The notes: a model not told the origin generated them from the sequence alone. A stretch of DNA of 64,000 bases from Coptis chinensis (GCA_015680905.1 CM027379.1:91659501-91723500); one strand, 5' to 3'; positions 1-13,000 are shown, numbered from the stretch's first letter. Program-made: numbers and translations.

Positions 1-3000
1 TCATCAACCCACGACAGTTTCTCAAGTCTGGCCTCGAACTGTCACGCTGAACCAGTTCGATGATACGGGCATTTAAATTACCCACAATTTGTAATCTCGC
101 TGCACAAAGCTTATCTTCTACGGACATTTACTGGTCTTCTAAAATAGTGGCCAATCCATTGTACAAATCACACAAATAATGCTGTCATTACAATAATAAA
201 ATAAAATTAAATAAATCATTATACTGAATAAAATAAGGAAAGAATAAATCATTATAGAGTTCTATAGAATAAAAGACACGAAACGTGTGTGAAATTACCG
301 AGAACCACGACTCTGCAACTATGATGTACAAATTCTCCATTCCACATGGCTGAGCTACGGAAGTGTACCACCGCCTAGTAAGCACATGTACGAGTCCAGT
401 ACCTCGAACCTAAAAACAATATTAATAATCAACATCAAGTATATGTAAAAGAAGTACTTTAATAGACAAAGACATACCACATCATTAAGCCATCCTCCCC
501 CGAATAGTCCATAGAAGCTACTGATGTCAATTTGAAACCCACTCCCATACCGTCTAACAATGTTAGAGTTACTGGTTTCATCATTGTCGTGCTTATTCCA
601 GTAATATGGCAATTGTACATTTGAGGTATGCAATTCCGTCAGGTCATCTCCAACACTTTTCCGACTAGCAACACCAAGAGCTCTATCTAGCAATCCCACT
701 CCCTTATTCAAAACACCAAGAATCAGATCTTTGCAAATGTCAGCCACTTCAATCTCGAGTTCACTCCTTGTATATTGAGTAAATATTCGTTGTCGCGATC
801 CCTGTGTCATATCTTCTTGCATCACAGAAGTAGCCACAGAATATTCTCCCTCTCCTTGATCAACAATCAGGAGGCAACCTTCCACCTCATTCTTAGAAAG
901 TCCATCACCACGATCATCCACAATGGATGTCTCACAAGCATCCTGTGTTAGAAAGGAATGAAGTCAGAAGGCATCTATGATGTCACACAGCAGGAACATA
1001 ATGTCCCACTAAAATAACAACCTTTCAATCCATATTTAGAAGATAACTTAAGAGTAATTTGGGAGGTAACTAAAATAAAGGGTCCGTACAATAAAATAAT
1101 GTACCTTGACTGCATTTTCCCCTTCTACAGGAGCAGTTGGTGCAATATAAATTTCTGCAATAGCGCTCCCACAAGCAGATTTATGTTCAGATATAGCACC
1201 TTCTACCGCATTAGTGCAACCACCCTGAACACTCACAGCAGGCATAGGGCATAATTCTGCGGCTTGCATCCCCAATTCCTTGAAAATAGTAGCCTAAAAA
1301 AACATAATAATAACCTATAGACACGACAATATTTAAAAAAAATAATAATGAAGCACAAGCATCGGTATTACCATATCAAATGCAAAATCATCAGTGTATT
1401 GTTTGTTAGGATCAAATTCTAGTCCCCCATCTTCTAAGTTGTCCTCACAAATTGGAACTAATTCAACTTCACCATCACTTGGAGTCACACAGACAACCTA
1501 AATAAGCAAACTTTATATAAGCTCAGAAAGTAGATATGATGTCTCAAAGAAGCCACATAAAGTCCCACTCATATACAAAGTATTTAATCTCCACTAAGAA
1601 TCTAAATAAGTCATAGGGACACATTTAAATTTCAATTACCTTGGACGCACTTACGACATCCACAGTCGAAATTAGTGTAATTTCATTACATAAATTTTCC
1701 TCTAAATGAGTCTGTTCCCCATCGATACCCACTGTTTTAATCTCAGGAAGTGTCTTCTCATTACCCACTGCCTCTATTTGCAATTGATGATTCCTTGACA
1801 CATACGATTGGTAGACTTCCATGTCACTCATGCTCTCCTTCAGGTGTTCACCAGCCCTAACAGTCGGCTCAGGTTGACACTGCTCAGTATAATACTTGTT
1901 AAATTCTTCAGTCAAAACATCTTTCAGCAAGTCTTCTCCGCCCCTATCAATAACATCAGGCTGACTCCCCGACAGTTGCACATTTAGATACTTGTTGAGC
2001 AACCCATCCATTTGTTTAGGGGGGATAGGGTTTATATATTGTGCAGTCTCCACAACAAATAGGTGGGGCTCAATAACACTGGGGTTGTGAGTCTCTTGAA
2101 AGACCTGCACAGCACAACACGAGAGGGAGAGGGAGATATAGTAGCGAATTTGTATCCTAACAATTTTGCAATAACTGTTGCCATAATAAATTAAAAAACA
2201 CATACCACTTCAGTAGGTACTTGGTTGTCGGTGCTACGACCCGCTTCTGACTCCTTCGAAATGTCATACAAATCCTGATTTAAGTCAAACCCACAAAGTG
2301 AGGAGGTTATTTTTTCATATTCAGCCACCGAGGCATCTAAGGTCAGTGCAAATAAACTCAAATAACAATCTCTTTTTTCATTGCAGCCGCTAGGACGCCA
2401 CTCACCACACGTGCTGACGATGGCATTCTCTTGTTTGCAGCAGCCTCCTCCTCCAATTGTTGATTGTTGATTAGTCTTGCCAGGTTAAGCGGCCCTTCTG
2501 CATATTCAATAGGGTTCTGTTCATCTTCCTCAGTGACTGATAAAGGCTCTGCTTCATTTCCCCCAACACGCTGGGGAATAACTCCAATTTCTCCAACCTG
2601 GGATTTAGCACTACGTTTGTGTTTGGGGTACTTAGAAAGAGGCAAGTTGTTGGACACAATATAGTTTGACAAATTCTAGAGTTGTTCAGACACAACTTTT
2701 CTCTTCCTCCCATGAGTGGAGGGGAGCGCAACACTTACTCCAAGGGGGGCCGACGATCGTGTTGCCCTTCCAACGGCTTCGGTACCAGGCATAGTATGTA
2801 CTTCTTGTGTTATGGTAGTAGGAAACTTTTTTCTTGGAGGGGTACGTTCTTTCATCTTTGGAAGTTGGGGTAGTTTCCTAGTGGAAGGTCGGGGTGTTTT
2901 TTTTTTAACAACGACAACTTGTTTCTCTTTAATAGGGGTTCGTTGTTTCTTCCTGACAGCTTCTACTTTGACAACCTTTCTTTGCGGAACAGACTCATGT

Positions 3001-4438
3001 CTTGTACGTTTCCTGGTATGCATTTTTTTGGACTCACCTTCACTACTAACAACTTCTTCTCCCTCTTCATCTTCTTCCTCGTCACTATCTAGTCCCTCTT
3101 CCACCAGAGTCAGTTCTCTTCTCACATACCTATTCGCTCGGCCGTGGGCAAGACCGAGGATCTCCTCTGCAGTCTTCTTAATCACCTAAAACAAATCAAC
3201 TTAGATGTCAAAATAGTAGACCAACATGTCTAATTCGAATTGAAAAATGAGTAGAATATAATAACCCCTCATAGTTATACCAATAACGTATCCAGCTCCA
3301 ACTTTCTTCTTTGCGCCAGGAGATCGTAATCTTTAGACATATCTCGCAGCTCTCGCTGTCATAACAAAACATGAAAATCATAAAACAAGCTGCTCTCGAA
3401 AAAGTATACATAACACAGTATAACACCGTGAATGGTCAAACCTCCAAAGCAGATCTGACCACTTCCTTATTCCAAATGTCTTCTAGAATATCTAGGCGAT
3501 CGAGAACCACAACATCCACTCTTCCCCTCTTAGTCAGCTTTCATTCCCACCTAATGGCCTGACAACTCTGTCCAGGAATTTTCACCCACCCTTTAAACCA
3601 CAGGAAGTCGAGAGGATCCAACCGTCTTGCCCCCAGTGACGGAACATGGAGGAATACCCAGAGGTTTAACGCTTGGACACAACCGTGGAGGGTCCCAGTA
3701 TAAGGGCGGGTGGGAAACGCCGCAAAGTGGGCATTCATCTTCTCATACAACGACTCAACTTATGTGTATACCAGTTTGTAGGCAAGATAACCCCAAGGAA
3801 ATGGATCAAACTTTTCCAAATCAGCAACAATGTCAACCCACTAGACTCTGACCCCTTTCGACCCAGTCGGGATCAGGAAAGCACCAAGACAGAAAAGCCT
3901 ATTAAGGTGGTGGATATCATCAGCCGTGTTTGGATCAGTTAGAGCATTATCCTTGGCTGTCTCTCTAGCCTTGAGAATCTCTTCACATTTAATTTGACCA
4001 CATAGTGAAACACGAGCTTCTATTAAGGGAAAATACCTCGTTCGGAAATCACTCGGCTTGTTCTCATTCATTTCATAATACCAGCTAGGTGGATGTTGGG
4101 TCGAAAGCCCAGTTAGCAGTGCCATATCTGACAACTTGAATAAGATGTACTTGCCACCAACTCTGAAAGTTCCTGGAAAGATTATCATTTTCAACAACTC
4201 TAAAACCAATTTGGGGTGGCTAAAATGATTGTACGCGGTTTTTTTAGGATCCCTATAGTCCACAATCCCATCAACCATCAAAAGAAAACCAAATGGAGCA
4301 GTCTGAAAATGTTCTCTTTCATCATTATCAAATAAATCAAACAACTGGTCTTGAAGCTTTCTATGACAACATCGGGAAGTAATCCTTACTTCAGGTCCCG
4401 GTGGATGTTCAACTTTCTTGCCTTTCCTCTTGGAATTA
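1..4438 (-). pseudogene. DUF1985-like / Ulp1-like gene, left copy (3' end outside window)
   Basis: Multi-exon gene read leftward, matched exon by exon to the copy at 49147-58045. The first visible exon starts after an AG at 4439 and encodes a DUF1985-like region (NHFSHPKLVLELL, LSDMALLTGLS, FLIPTGSKG) down to about 3550. A short coiled exon follows (about 3290-3360), then a nuclear-type acidic and Lys/Arg-rich stretch (3185-2676), linker exons (2672-1640, with MSDMEVYQSYVSRN), an acidic exon (about 1500-1375, QYTDDFAFDM), and the N-terminal half of a Ulp1-like domain (about 540-370, GGGWLNDVV then VLDSYMCLL). The last exon runs into base 1. Introns have GT-AG ends at the same places as in the right copy. 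An in-frame TAG after GSKGVRV (3841-3843) and frameshifts in 2358-2735 show that it is broken. DUF1985 plus Ulp1 is known from plant MULE-borne genes; the assignment rests on motifs, not a search. Confidence 0.8.
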
Positions 4439-5015
4439 CTGCTTGTTTCATGAAATTTTGTTAGAAAATTAAGACAACATCACTAATAAGTAGACAACAA
4501 AAAACTTTGAAACATCCTAGAGAGCACAGACGATTAATTCTACAGTTACTGCTAAAGCATACATCAGAACAAAGGAATTCCTTATCAACAGGTTACATTA
4601 TCAAACACATATCCCTTATTACAATATCGCTAACTGAAACAGTATGAAATCCTGGAAAAGGAAACCAAATATTACCCTTATTTTAATGTATTTTTAATCT
4701 TAGCATTTGTGCAATTTTCACTGTGCAATAGTTCAACTCAACATTGTGAATCATACTGAACCAATTCATTTCCGTATATAAAAAACACACCTTTTAGGGT
4801 TGCGCATTGTAGTGGGGATCCTAAAAAAAAAGTGCGACAAAAAAATTGAGCAAAGTTATGGCGACAGCAGATAGATTGTTCAAACCCTTGCTTAAATTGG
4901 GGGAAGGATTAAGGAAGGGAAAGTAATGAAAAGGTCGAGTATTTCGTCTTAATTTGGGATGAGAACTTAGATGTCAGAGTTTATAAGGTTAGGATTCAGA
5001 GGCGAGAAGTGAACT
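4439..5015. other. Upstream of left Ulp1-like copy, no gene seen
   Basis: AT-rich sequence between the first recognisable exon of the left Ulp1-like copy and a coding-like segment further upstream. It could be an intron or 5' region. I see no domain, repeat or convincing promoter motif. Confidence 0.5.
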
Positions 5016-5461
5016 TCAGTTGAAATTGAGCAAATTCTGGTTTATAAAACTATCCCCCCAAAAAATCACAAAAATTAAGTGCTCTGCTACACCAGACAGA
5101 CTATATGTGAAATGGTGGGCCGTTACTACTTGACCATGTGTCCGCGTGAAATTAGATTTCCAGAAGTGCCATATAGGTGGATGTGTACAACTAAGTACAC
5201 GTGTCTTAATCCTAGACGATCCAAAAAGTTGATCATAAACAGCTTCATCCAACCGTTGCAAATAACTTCGACATGTATCATGCTGGCACTTCAAGTACTT
5301 TCTCAAGAGGATTGCTTGTTGTTTGCGATATGCCTAACAATCGGAACCCATCACATGTAGCTTCTTTACAGCGAGAGTACATAAATTGGCTCTCAATAGT
5401 TGAGTGTCCAAGTTGATCACATACCTGACATTCAACCTGTGGTGAATGAAACATGTACTTC
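5016..5461 (-). CDS. Cys/His-rich coding-like segment, unknown
   Basis: Two overlapping-frame stretches on the minus strand look coding. The upstream one has CQVCDQLGHS and CKEATCDGF. The downstream one, 96 codons from 5306 to 5016, has KYLKCQHDTC, LDEAVYDQLFG, THPPIWHFWKSNF and THGQVVTAHH. The spaced Cys/His pairs suggest a metal-binding region, with one frameshift between the two parts near 5330. It lies about 580 bases upstream of the left Ulp1-like copy on the same strand and could be its 5' exon. The right copy has no equivalent, because its upstream flank is F-box-related sequence. I do not recognise the family. Confidence 0.3.
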
Positions 5462-6044
5462 TCAATTTTAAACTCATGAAGATAGCAACAATGAACAAAT
5501 GGCTAAGCAATTAATGCAGAAATTAAACTTCTTAATAAGCTAGTTCAGACTAATAGCTCGACCAAGTTCAATTATTGATGAATTACTAATCCATGAAGGA
5601 AGTAAAACCTTCACATAACCAACCAATTTTTTCATGCTCTTTATACTTGATAAACTAAAATTTATCTCTTTTAACATTTCAAATATCAAATTCTTCATGC
5701 TCTTTATACTTGATAAAATTTGAAGTGAAGAATGACACTTAATAACTCAAAATTTTCTCTTACTCACTCCTAAAACTTAAACTTAATCAAACTCATGAAT
5801 TTGAAGGGAAATTACCTTCATTTTTGCAAAATTAATGTGCTCTTATGCTTGCTTCGTGCTGATTATGCTTGATTGGATCTTATGCAGTAGCAATAACAGA
5901 TAATTTATTTTTAAGAAAAAGGTAAAAACCCTAAACCCTACCCCTAGATGTTGATGCTGTTTACAAAAGAAAAGTAAAAGAATGAGGGACGGGTTAGACT
6001 GTTGGAGCATATGGAGGGAACAAATGCATTGACCAACTTATATT
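5462..6044. other. Non-coding, with a short direct repeat
   Basis: No gene seen. A 24-bp direct repeat containing TTTATACTTGATAAA occurs at 5631-5654 and 5694-5717. The rest is AT-rich without recognisable structure. Confidence 0.6.
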
Positions 6045-6170
6045 AAAACAGTACATGTAGTATACTCCAATTAAGCCACTAGATGTAGTATACTACTATT
6101 AAACTATTAGATGTAGCATACTCCTATTAAAACCACTATTTGTAGCATACTCCCATTAAATCACTATATT
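6045..6170. repeat. Short tandem repeat, about 35-bp unit, four copies
   Basis: Four imperfect consecutive copies of a unit containing GTAGTATACTCC or GTAGCATACTCC followed by ATTAAA and CACTA-like spacers. It is non-coding and directly precedes the fold-back element. Confidence 0.75.
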
Positions 6171-6248
6171 GGATTTAATAAGTTTTGCGAGCGATTGCAA
6201 AGTGATAGAGCTATATTGGAATAAGAGTCTTTTAGAGATGTACAAAGT

Positions 6249-6482
6249 GTATTTATAAGTTTTAGATTTGGCTATTTTATTTGAACATATGATCTCCTAA
6301 CTACTATAGACATTATCATAAAAAATGGCTAATTGTGGACTGTTCATTTTCACCATTTATAAACTATGTTATTCGCAAATTACATTAAACTTTTTAATTA
6401 TTTTGATTAGTTGTGATAATGTTTTAAATAGTTAGGAGATCATATCTACAAAAACTTAGCCTAATCTAAAACTTCTAAATAC
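6249..6482. mobile_element. Fold-back MITE-like element
   Basis: The two arms are long imperfect inverted repeats of about 75-80 bp. The left arm begins GTATTTATAAGTTTTAGAT and includes GATCTCCTAACTA and ACATTATCA. The reverse complement of the right arm begins GTATTTAGAAGTTTTAGAT and includes the same GATCTCCTAACTA and ACATTATCA blocks. The element is about 234 bp with no coding capacity. I could not settle the target duplication, so the superfamily is open. Confidence 0.75.
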
Positions 6483-6939
6483 CTTAACAATTGAGAGTTT
6501 GTTTACATGTTTTAACCCGTATAATAAATATTAACTTACACATACATGGTAATTTAATCGATTTGATGTACATTTCCAATTAAAATTATTTTCGCTTCTT
6601 GCAGTTGCCTTGTTCAAATGATCATCTTCAATTTGAAAATTTTCAACAAAACATTGCATAATTGTCAATAATGTATGTTTTAATTATCTAATAAAATTCA
6701 TATTTGTATAGTGTTAGTGGTGATGCTAGGAGAATTGAAACATTATTGTACTGTCTTTAGTTGAAGAACTTGAACAATCATTGAGACGTTCTAGAAAGTA
6801 AAACTGTCGGTGTAGGCAATGACCTAACCTGAATACTAAAGGTGTACCACACTCACAAACTAAAACCATAACACCGGTTTAATGGCGCGCTGCTTGGCTA
6901 CTACTCACTCCATTCGCTGTCATAATATAGACCTTGAAA

Positions 6940-7502
6940 ACAATTAATGAGTTAACCCTCAAAGATTAAATTAACGAGAAATCGGAAACTAGATGCAAAT
7001 TTATTGAACTAACCTCAAACAAAAATTAACGGAAACTCGAAAACTAAATGCAAATGCAACTTTATCAAATAAAATAAACAAGAAATCGGAAATTGGATGC
7101 AAATGCATTAAACTAGTCTCACATAATAATTAACGGGAAATTAGAAACTTGATACAAATGCATTAAACTAATCTCACAAAATAATGAACGGGAAATCAGA
7201 ACTGGATCCAAATGCAATGAACTAATCTCAAACACTAATTAACAAAACATTGAAAAATAGATAAAACTGCACTGAACTAACCTAAATGAATAATTAACGG
7301 AAAATTATAAATTTGATGTAACTGTATTGAACTAACCTCAAAAAATGATTAACGGGAAATCGGAAACTTGATGCAAATGCATTGAACTAACCTCAAAGAA
7401 CAATTAACATAAAATCAGAAATTGGATGCAACTGCATTGAACTAATCTCAAAGAATAATTAATGAAAAATCAGAAACTTGATGCAAATGAATTGAACTAA
7501 TA
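6940..7502. repeat. Minisatellite, about 60-bp unit, about nine copies
   Basis: Direct repeats of a degenerate unit of roughly 55-60 bp with the shared core GGAAATCGGAAAC, then GATGCAAATGCA, TTGAACTAACCTCA and ATTAACG. Copies differ by substitutions and small indels. Unit-to-unit divergence with no unique spacers rules out CRISPR. Confidence 0.85.
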
Positions 7503-8280
7503 ACCCTAAAACATATTTATATTACATGTATGGGGAATAAATGTGTCGACAAATATAGTTTTGCATTTTAAGTAGTGCTTATCATAATTCTTTTATAGTG
7601 ATTGGAAATGCTTTGCTATTCAAGTAGCTTCAATATTATCTTTGCCATATTGGGCATTCTCACAAAATTTCAATCAAACATCTATTGTTAAACCTAACAA
7701 TAAAAAGAAGTCGATGTGTTTTATCAAGGTTTGATATGATGTTTCCTTTTTATAGAGAGTGGTGCAAGAAATTTAAATGAGTAATACTTTATATAATTTT
7801 CATATCTTATAGCTATACATAGTTGGTAATATTTTTTAGAATAATTTAATATAATGACACCCGTTTGTAGGACACGTTCATGTGATAAATCTTGAAATCT
7901 TTTCAAGTGGGAGTAGTGTATTATTTGAGGATATGGAAACAATCAATCTATTTTAGTGATTTGTACACACTAGTATGTAAGGCGAGCGATGATAATTTAC
8001 CGCTAAATCACCATAAATCTAATAAAACTATTATATAAGCTAGATCAAGTTTAATATAATTCCATTTGAAAATTCTGGATTAATATCCTAAACCACAAAT
8101 TGAAGAGGCTATCTCAATTTGATCCATTAGTTTTCAAGTACTTATGCACTATAATCGCTGCTAATTAAAGTATTTCAGTTTATTTTCAATAAAAATAAAT
8201 TCTGATAACAAAATTTGTGTGAGACATATTGTAAAGCCTTTTCAGCACACAAAATATTTAATATATCCAGGGAGTATGCC
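7503..8280. other. Non-coding AT-rich stretch
   Basis: No gene, repeat family or regulatory motif that I can support. The short open frames here are AT-rich and match nothing I know. Confidence 0.6.
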
Positions 8281-8900
8281 CGAGTCCAAAATCTAGTTAA
8301 ACCCTATAATTAAACCGCAAGTGCACAACTATTGTTGAAAATTGTTGCGGCGAACAGGGCCATCCCACAGATAATGCAATTAGGGACAAAATTTATAAAA
8401 ACTGTATTTACCTTAGATATTTTATATTAAATTGTTAAGAAAATGAAATATTACCTAAAATATTTATAAAATCAATCAATCTGCACAGTTTATGTGAATT
8501 ACGGGACAGTATCTGAGTAAGGACTCTTATGTGAAACCTTAAATTATCCATTGAACACGGATATTATTTCTTTAATAGTTGCAACTTCCTAAGCACAATC
8601 GTATGACCGTTATTAAATATGAGTTTGTATCCTCTATAAACTTTGATTGCTTGATCCCATTTTGAATCACCAGATTTTAGAGTCCTAAATTTTTTGTATA
8701 CATATCTCCAGACATTAAATTAGATCTAATTAAGCCACAAGTTAAGTTTGGAAGTTTCAATGGAGGACCACTACTTAACACTGATATTACTCGGGATCAG
8801 TGTTCTCTATTATGTTAGATTGATGTTCTAGATGAACTATCTGATGAATCTATCAGAATACATTTTAGTTATTTTAATTAGCGTCTATGCTTAAGAATAC
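8281..8900. repeat. Possible LTR-retrotransposon relic
   Basis: The segment around 8320-8385 has AAACCGCAAGTGCAC followed by ATCCCACAGATAATGCAATTA. That resembles the widespread plant motif 'cgcaagtgcac ... gatcccacagggatt' found in or next to LTRs of large Ty3/Gypsy elements. The downstream text also has the feel of an old LTR tail. No paired LTR, primer site or coding region is visible, so this is a weak call from memory of the motif. Confidence 0.3.
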
Positions 8901-10021
8901 ACTCATACGGCAGTTCTAATTGTTTTTCTTGGGTTATTTCCCTTTTAGAAAATGATATCAATTTTGCAGACAAATAAATTGTGTTTTCCTTAGAGAATAT
9001 CTAAGCCCTCGACTCCCAGAGGCCCCACCTCCGATATCAACTTACTTATGGATAACATAAAGTCCCAAAAAATAGGAACAAACAGATTTGGCGAAGGGGT
9101 GACACGGATGTACAATCTGAGTCAACTGTGTTAGGGAACGTAATCTTCCTACTGAGGCATCACAAAACAAGTATACGACAATCTATAGTAGACGTTTGTA
9201 ATCCGGAAACAACCAAGTGAATATCCCTTTAAGATATGATAACAGTAAATAGGACTATTATAACCTAGTCCGGATTCAGTAAATATTTGCTCCCATATTT
9301 GCTAAGTTTACATGTGAAATCACCAAACTGTCCTCAAGTCTAATCCATACAATTAATGGAAAAGCTTGCCAACTCTCATGTACGGAGCGAATAAGAATGG
9401 GAATCTTTGCCCAACATCAATTTCGAAGCAATTTTGATCTCTTCCCAATAAAACACTGTGTGAAATTTCCTAGATATTTTTTAGGGTATTTTTTACCCTT
9501 TTTTCTTCTTCAGCTTCATGCTTGAAACAAATTTCAACACCAAATTTTGAAGTTGTATATCATTGCCCAATTACAGAAAAAGGTATGTAAACCTTGTAAA
9601 CATTACCCTAATTATTATACTCTTTTCAACTAAATATGGGATAATGTTTGTGTTGGTGTCTGTGTGGAAGTTAATGCTACCACCCTCCATTTGTGTTCAA
9701 AACTACATCTTTAATTTGATGTAAAAGCTCACCGCTTTAAACATGGAACATCAAATAAGGAAACAAGGACAATAAATAGGGGTTGTACAATAATTGTTAA
9801 ATGTTGAATCATCATACAACCCAAGCAGGACATTAAATGTGCGTATAGTGGCTATTGATACAATAAAGCTGGATTCTTGATACTGTTGAATGAAAGAAAC
9901 CCATGAAAGAAAACCCGAATGTTTTTAGTGTATATATTTGGTGGCTATATTTGGACTCATTGAAATTCAAAAAAATAAGTCGATATTATATTGAAACCCA
10001 TATTATATTGTCTGAGAAGAG
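8901..10021. other. Non-coding region upstream of the MuDR-like gene
   Basis: No coding region seen. It may contain the 5' terminal inverted repeat of the MULE whose transposase starts at 10072, but I could not find a matching inverted end elsewhere in the window. Confidence 0.5.
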
Positions 10022-10029
10022 TATAAATA
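10022..10029 (+). promoter_or_regulatory. Possible TATA box of the MuDR-like gene
   Basis: TATAAATA lies 43 bases before the first ATG of the transposase frame at 10072. In AT-rich DNA this may be chance; position is the only support. Confidence 0.25.
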
Positions 10030-10071
10030 AAATGAAAAACTGGCATTTATAATATCTTGTACAGGATATAA

Positions 10072-13000
10072 ATGTCTTACTATGACAAGCAGAATTATGT
10101 TGAAGCTGAACCCGAAGAGTTCAATATCGAGCGAATACCACTTCAGTACCGGCCGATTATTCCTGAGTTACATGAAGGTACAATTATTGTAACGGGGTTG
10201 GGAACCCAACATATTCCTCTCGAACTTAACGATCTATCTGATAGGGAAGACAGTGTATATATACCAGAGCTACCTTTAGTGGAAGTTAGTAACCAATCCA
10301 TAAGTCTTCCTGAAGTCATTTGGATTGCCGAAGAACAACTTCCAAACTCACATAACTGGAGGGAAGCTGATTGGGAGGATTACATGTTGAACCCCATTAC
10401 AGATGACCTAGGCGATGGTGAGGCTGGTCATGAATTAGTGTTGGATGATTCCGATGATGATGCAAGTGATGGACATGTTGTCTTAACCAATGATTTAGAT
10501 GGTGGTGGAATTGATGAGGAAGAGCCTGAAGTTGATGAGCAAAGTGGGGGAAGCAATGACCAAGGGTGTGAAGTTGAACAACAAGGTGGTGGACGGGGAT
10601 CGGTTACTAATCTTGCAAGACTTGGGGGGAGAGGTGAAAGTGTTGATGGGTTAAGAGGAGGTGATGGATGGACACTAATGCTTTGCGATCAGGGGGCATG
10701 TGCCACATTTAGCGGTGGTGTGTCATACAGACACATGGTCGGAACACCCCACATTGGCCGAGGAATTTTCCCATTTGGTCCATATGTCAGGAATGTAGCA
10801 CCGAACATAGAACAATTCGGTGTGGGCGCCCGACACAGTGGGCAATTTATTGGAAGAACAACACCAGGAGGTGAATAGGGTTTGAGAACATACCCACTCC
10901 ATGGAGGAATGCAGGGATACGGTGGTGTTTACTGGGAACATGGCAGCACAAGCCAAGGTACTACAGACCAAGCGGGTAATTATGTAAGAAAGATAAATGT
11001 TAGAAAAGATCAATTTGTTGGCAGAGAAGGCTGTGGTGTCAATGTTATCGGAACAACAAAAACCGCTGCTCATAGTGAGGGCGTTCCGATTCCCATGAAT
11101 GCCGAAAGAAAGCATGGTCGCAGCAGCGAGAGTACTGGTGTCAAATGTGGTCCCACTGATGGTGAAGGAGAAGGGATACCAACAATGGATAAGAGGCAGC
11201 GGGGGCCAAGGTATAAAAAAAATGTAGTTGAGGAAGGTCATGTGGAGTATGCTGGTCAAACAGAATTGGAAGAGAACATTCCGCTTTCCATGGCCATGAC
11301 ATTCCCCAAACGGGATTTTTTCGTGCTCCACATGAAGAACTACGCGATTTAAAATAACTTTGAACTGCTGAAGGTGAAAAAGGATTGGGAGAGGATCCAA
11401 TATGGATGCAAAGGTTCTGATTTGAGTAGCCTTGGGTCAGGTTGTCCATTTCATATGTACTGTAGCACGACTAAAAGATCTTATGATTGGACTATTAAGA
11501 CACTAATTGACGGTCACAAATGCGGTCGCCATAGGGCGGGATTGTATAATCGTGAGGGCTTAACAAAGGACTATGTATGTGTCCATGATTTGTAGAGGGA
11601 TGTTGCAAGACGACAAAACTATAAATGCAAGCAAGGTGAAGGCCATTGTTAAACACTGGGAACACGTTAAAGTATCATACAAAGTTGTGTGGAGGGGAAG
11701 GGAAAAGGCACTGGCACAGGTGAACGGAATAACCCAATAACCCATAACATTTAGCTCTACCACAACAATTTAATTGTGTTAGCCATATACTTTGTCTTTG
11801 TATCCTGAATAAATAGTACTGTATAAGACAAGGTGATATATGTGACCTACAGTACATATATAGGTAATACCAATACATGCATATACTCTGCTGGGGCATC
11901 CTAAATGCCTTATGCGAGATAATACAAGGTGATATATGTATACGACATTATAACAAGTATCCACATATATGTGCAGATCCATGGGAGTTATGGACAGTCA
12001 TACCAGCTACTATCAAGTTATTCTAGCGAGCTGAAGAAAGTTGATCCAGGTTCTTACATTGAGATAAAAAGAGAAGGACGTACCGATAGGTTCAAGTCCT
12101 ACTTTTGTGCTTATGGGATTACAATTAAGAGCTTCCATAACACATGTAGACCTCTGATAGAGCTTGACGGAACACAATTGAAGGGTATATCAAGAGGTTG
12201 CCTTCTATCTGCCATTGCATTAGACGCAGAAGGTCATGTATTTCTTGTTGCCTTCGGTGTTATAAGTGCAGAGGATAATGAAAATTGGGAGTGGTTTCTC
12301 CGTTGTCTTGGGGACCACGTCGTCGGTTATGACCGGCCGTTTATCCTCATGACTAATACGCACCAGAGTCTTATCTCTAAGGTCCCCATGGTGTTTCCGA
12401 GAGCAAGACATATGTTCTGCATGAACTACGTGTGCAAGAACTTGAAAAGAGCACCACAACATGTGTTCGAGAAGGTGAAAACGGTAGTTTCTTCCCTTCA
12501 GCGATGGCATTTCAAGGCAGTGATAAAAGATATCCTGAAAATTAGTCCCACAGTGTACACTTTGTTATCGGATATTCCAGTAGAGAAGTGGGCTTGTTCA
12601 GCCTCAGATGTGAAGAGGTACGGTATCATTTACACTAATCACGTCGAGAGTTGGAACAAAATGATTAAGGAAGCGCGGTCATGGCCCGTACAAGCTATGG
12701 TGGAGGAAATCAGGCAAAATTTGAATGTACATTTCTGCAAGTACAGAGATATTGTGAGTGAGTGAGCTCTAAGGGGTCAGCTGCTAGTACCTTATGTAGC
12801 TGAGACGTTGGCGTATAACATGAAGAAGTCGAGGGAAATGTACGAGCTGCGGTCTTCAACGACATGTTTTATGATTATGACCAAGCAGGGGGGCATCCAC
12901 TCTGTGAATCTGGAGAGCGGGGATTGTACGTGTATGTGGTTCCAACACTTGGGTATACCGTGTCCCCACACATGCTTGGCCATTAGCGTTGCTGGCCTGC

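Noticed and set aside
2682..3189. Plus-strand open frames opposite the charged linker of the left Ulp1-like copy
   Set aside because: Ser-rich and Phe/Leu-rich shadows of the Lys/Glu-rich minus-strand exon, which has a matching exon in the right copy.
6940..7502. Regularly spaced repeats that might suggest a CRISPR array
   Set aside because: The units are contiguous degenerate tandem copies with no constant repeat or unique spacers, and the window is plant nuclear DNA.
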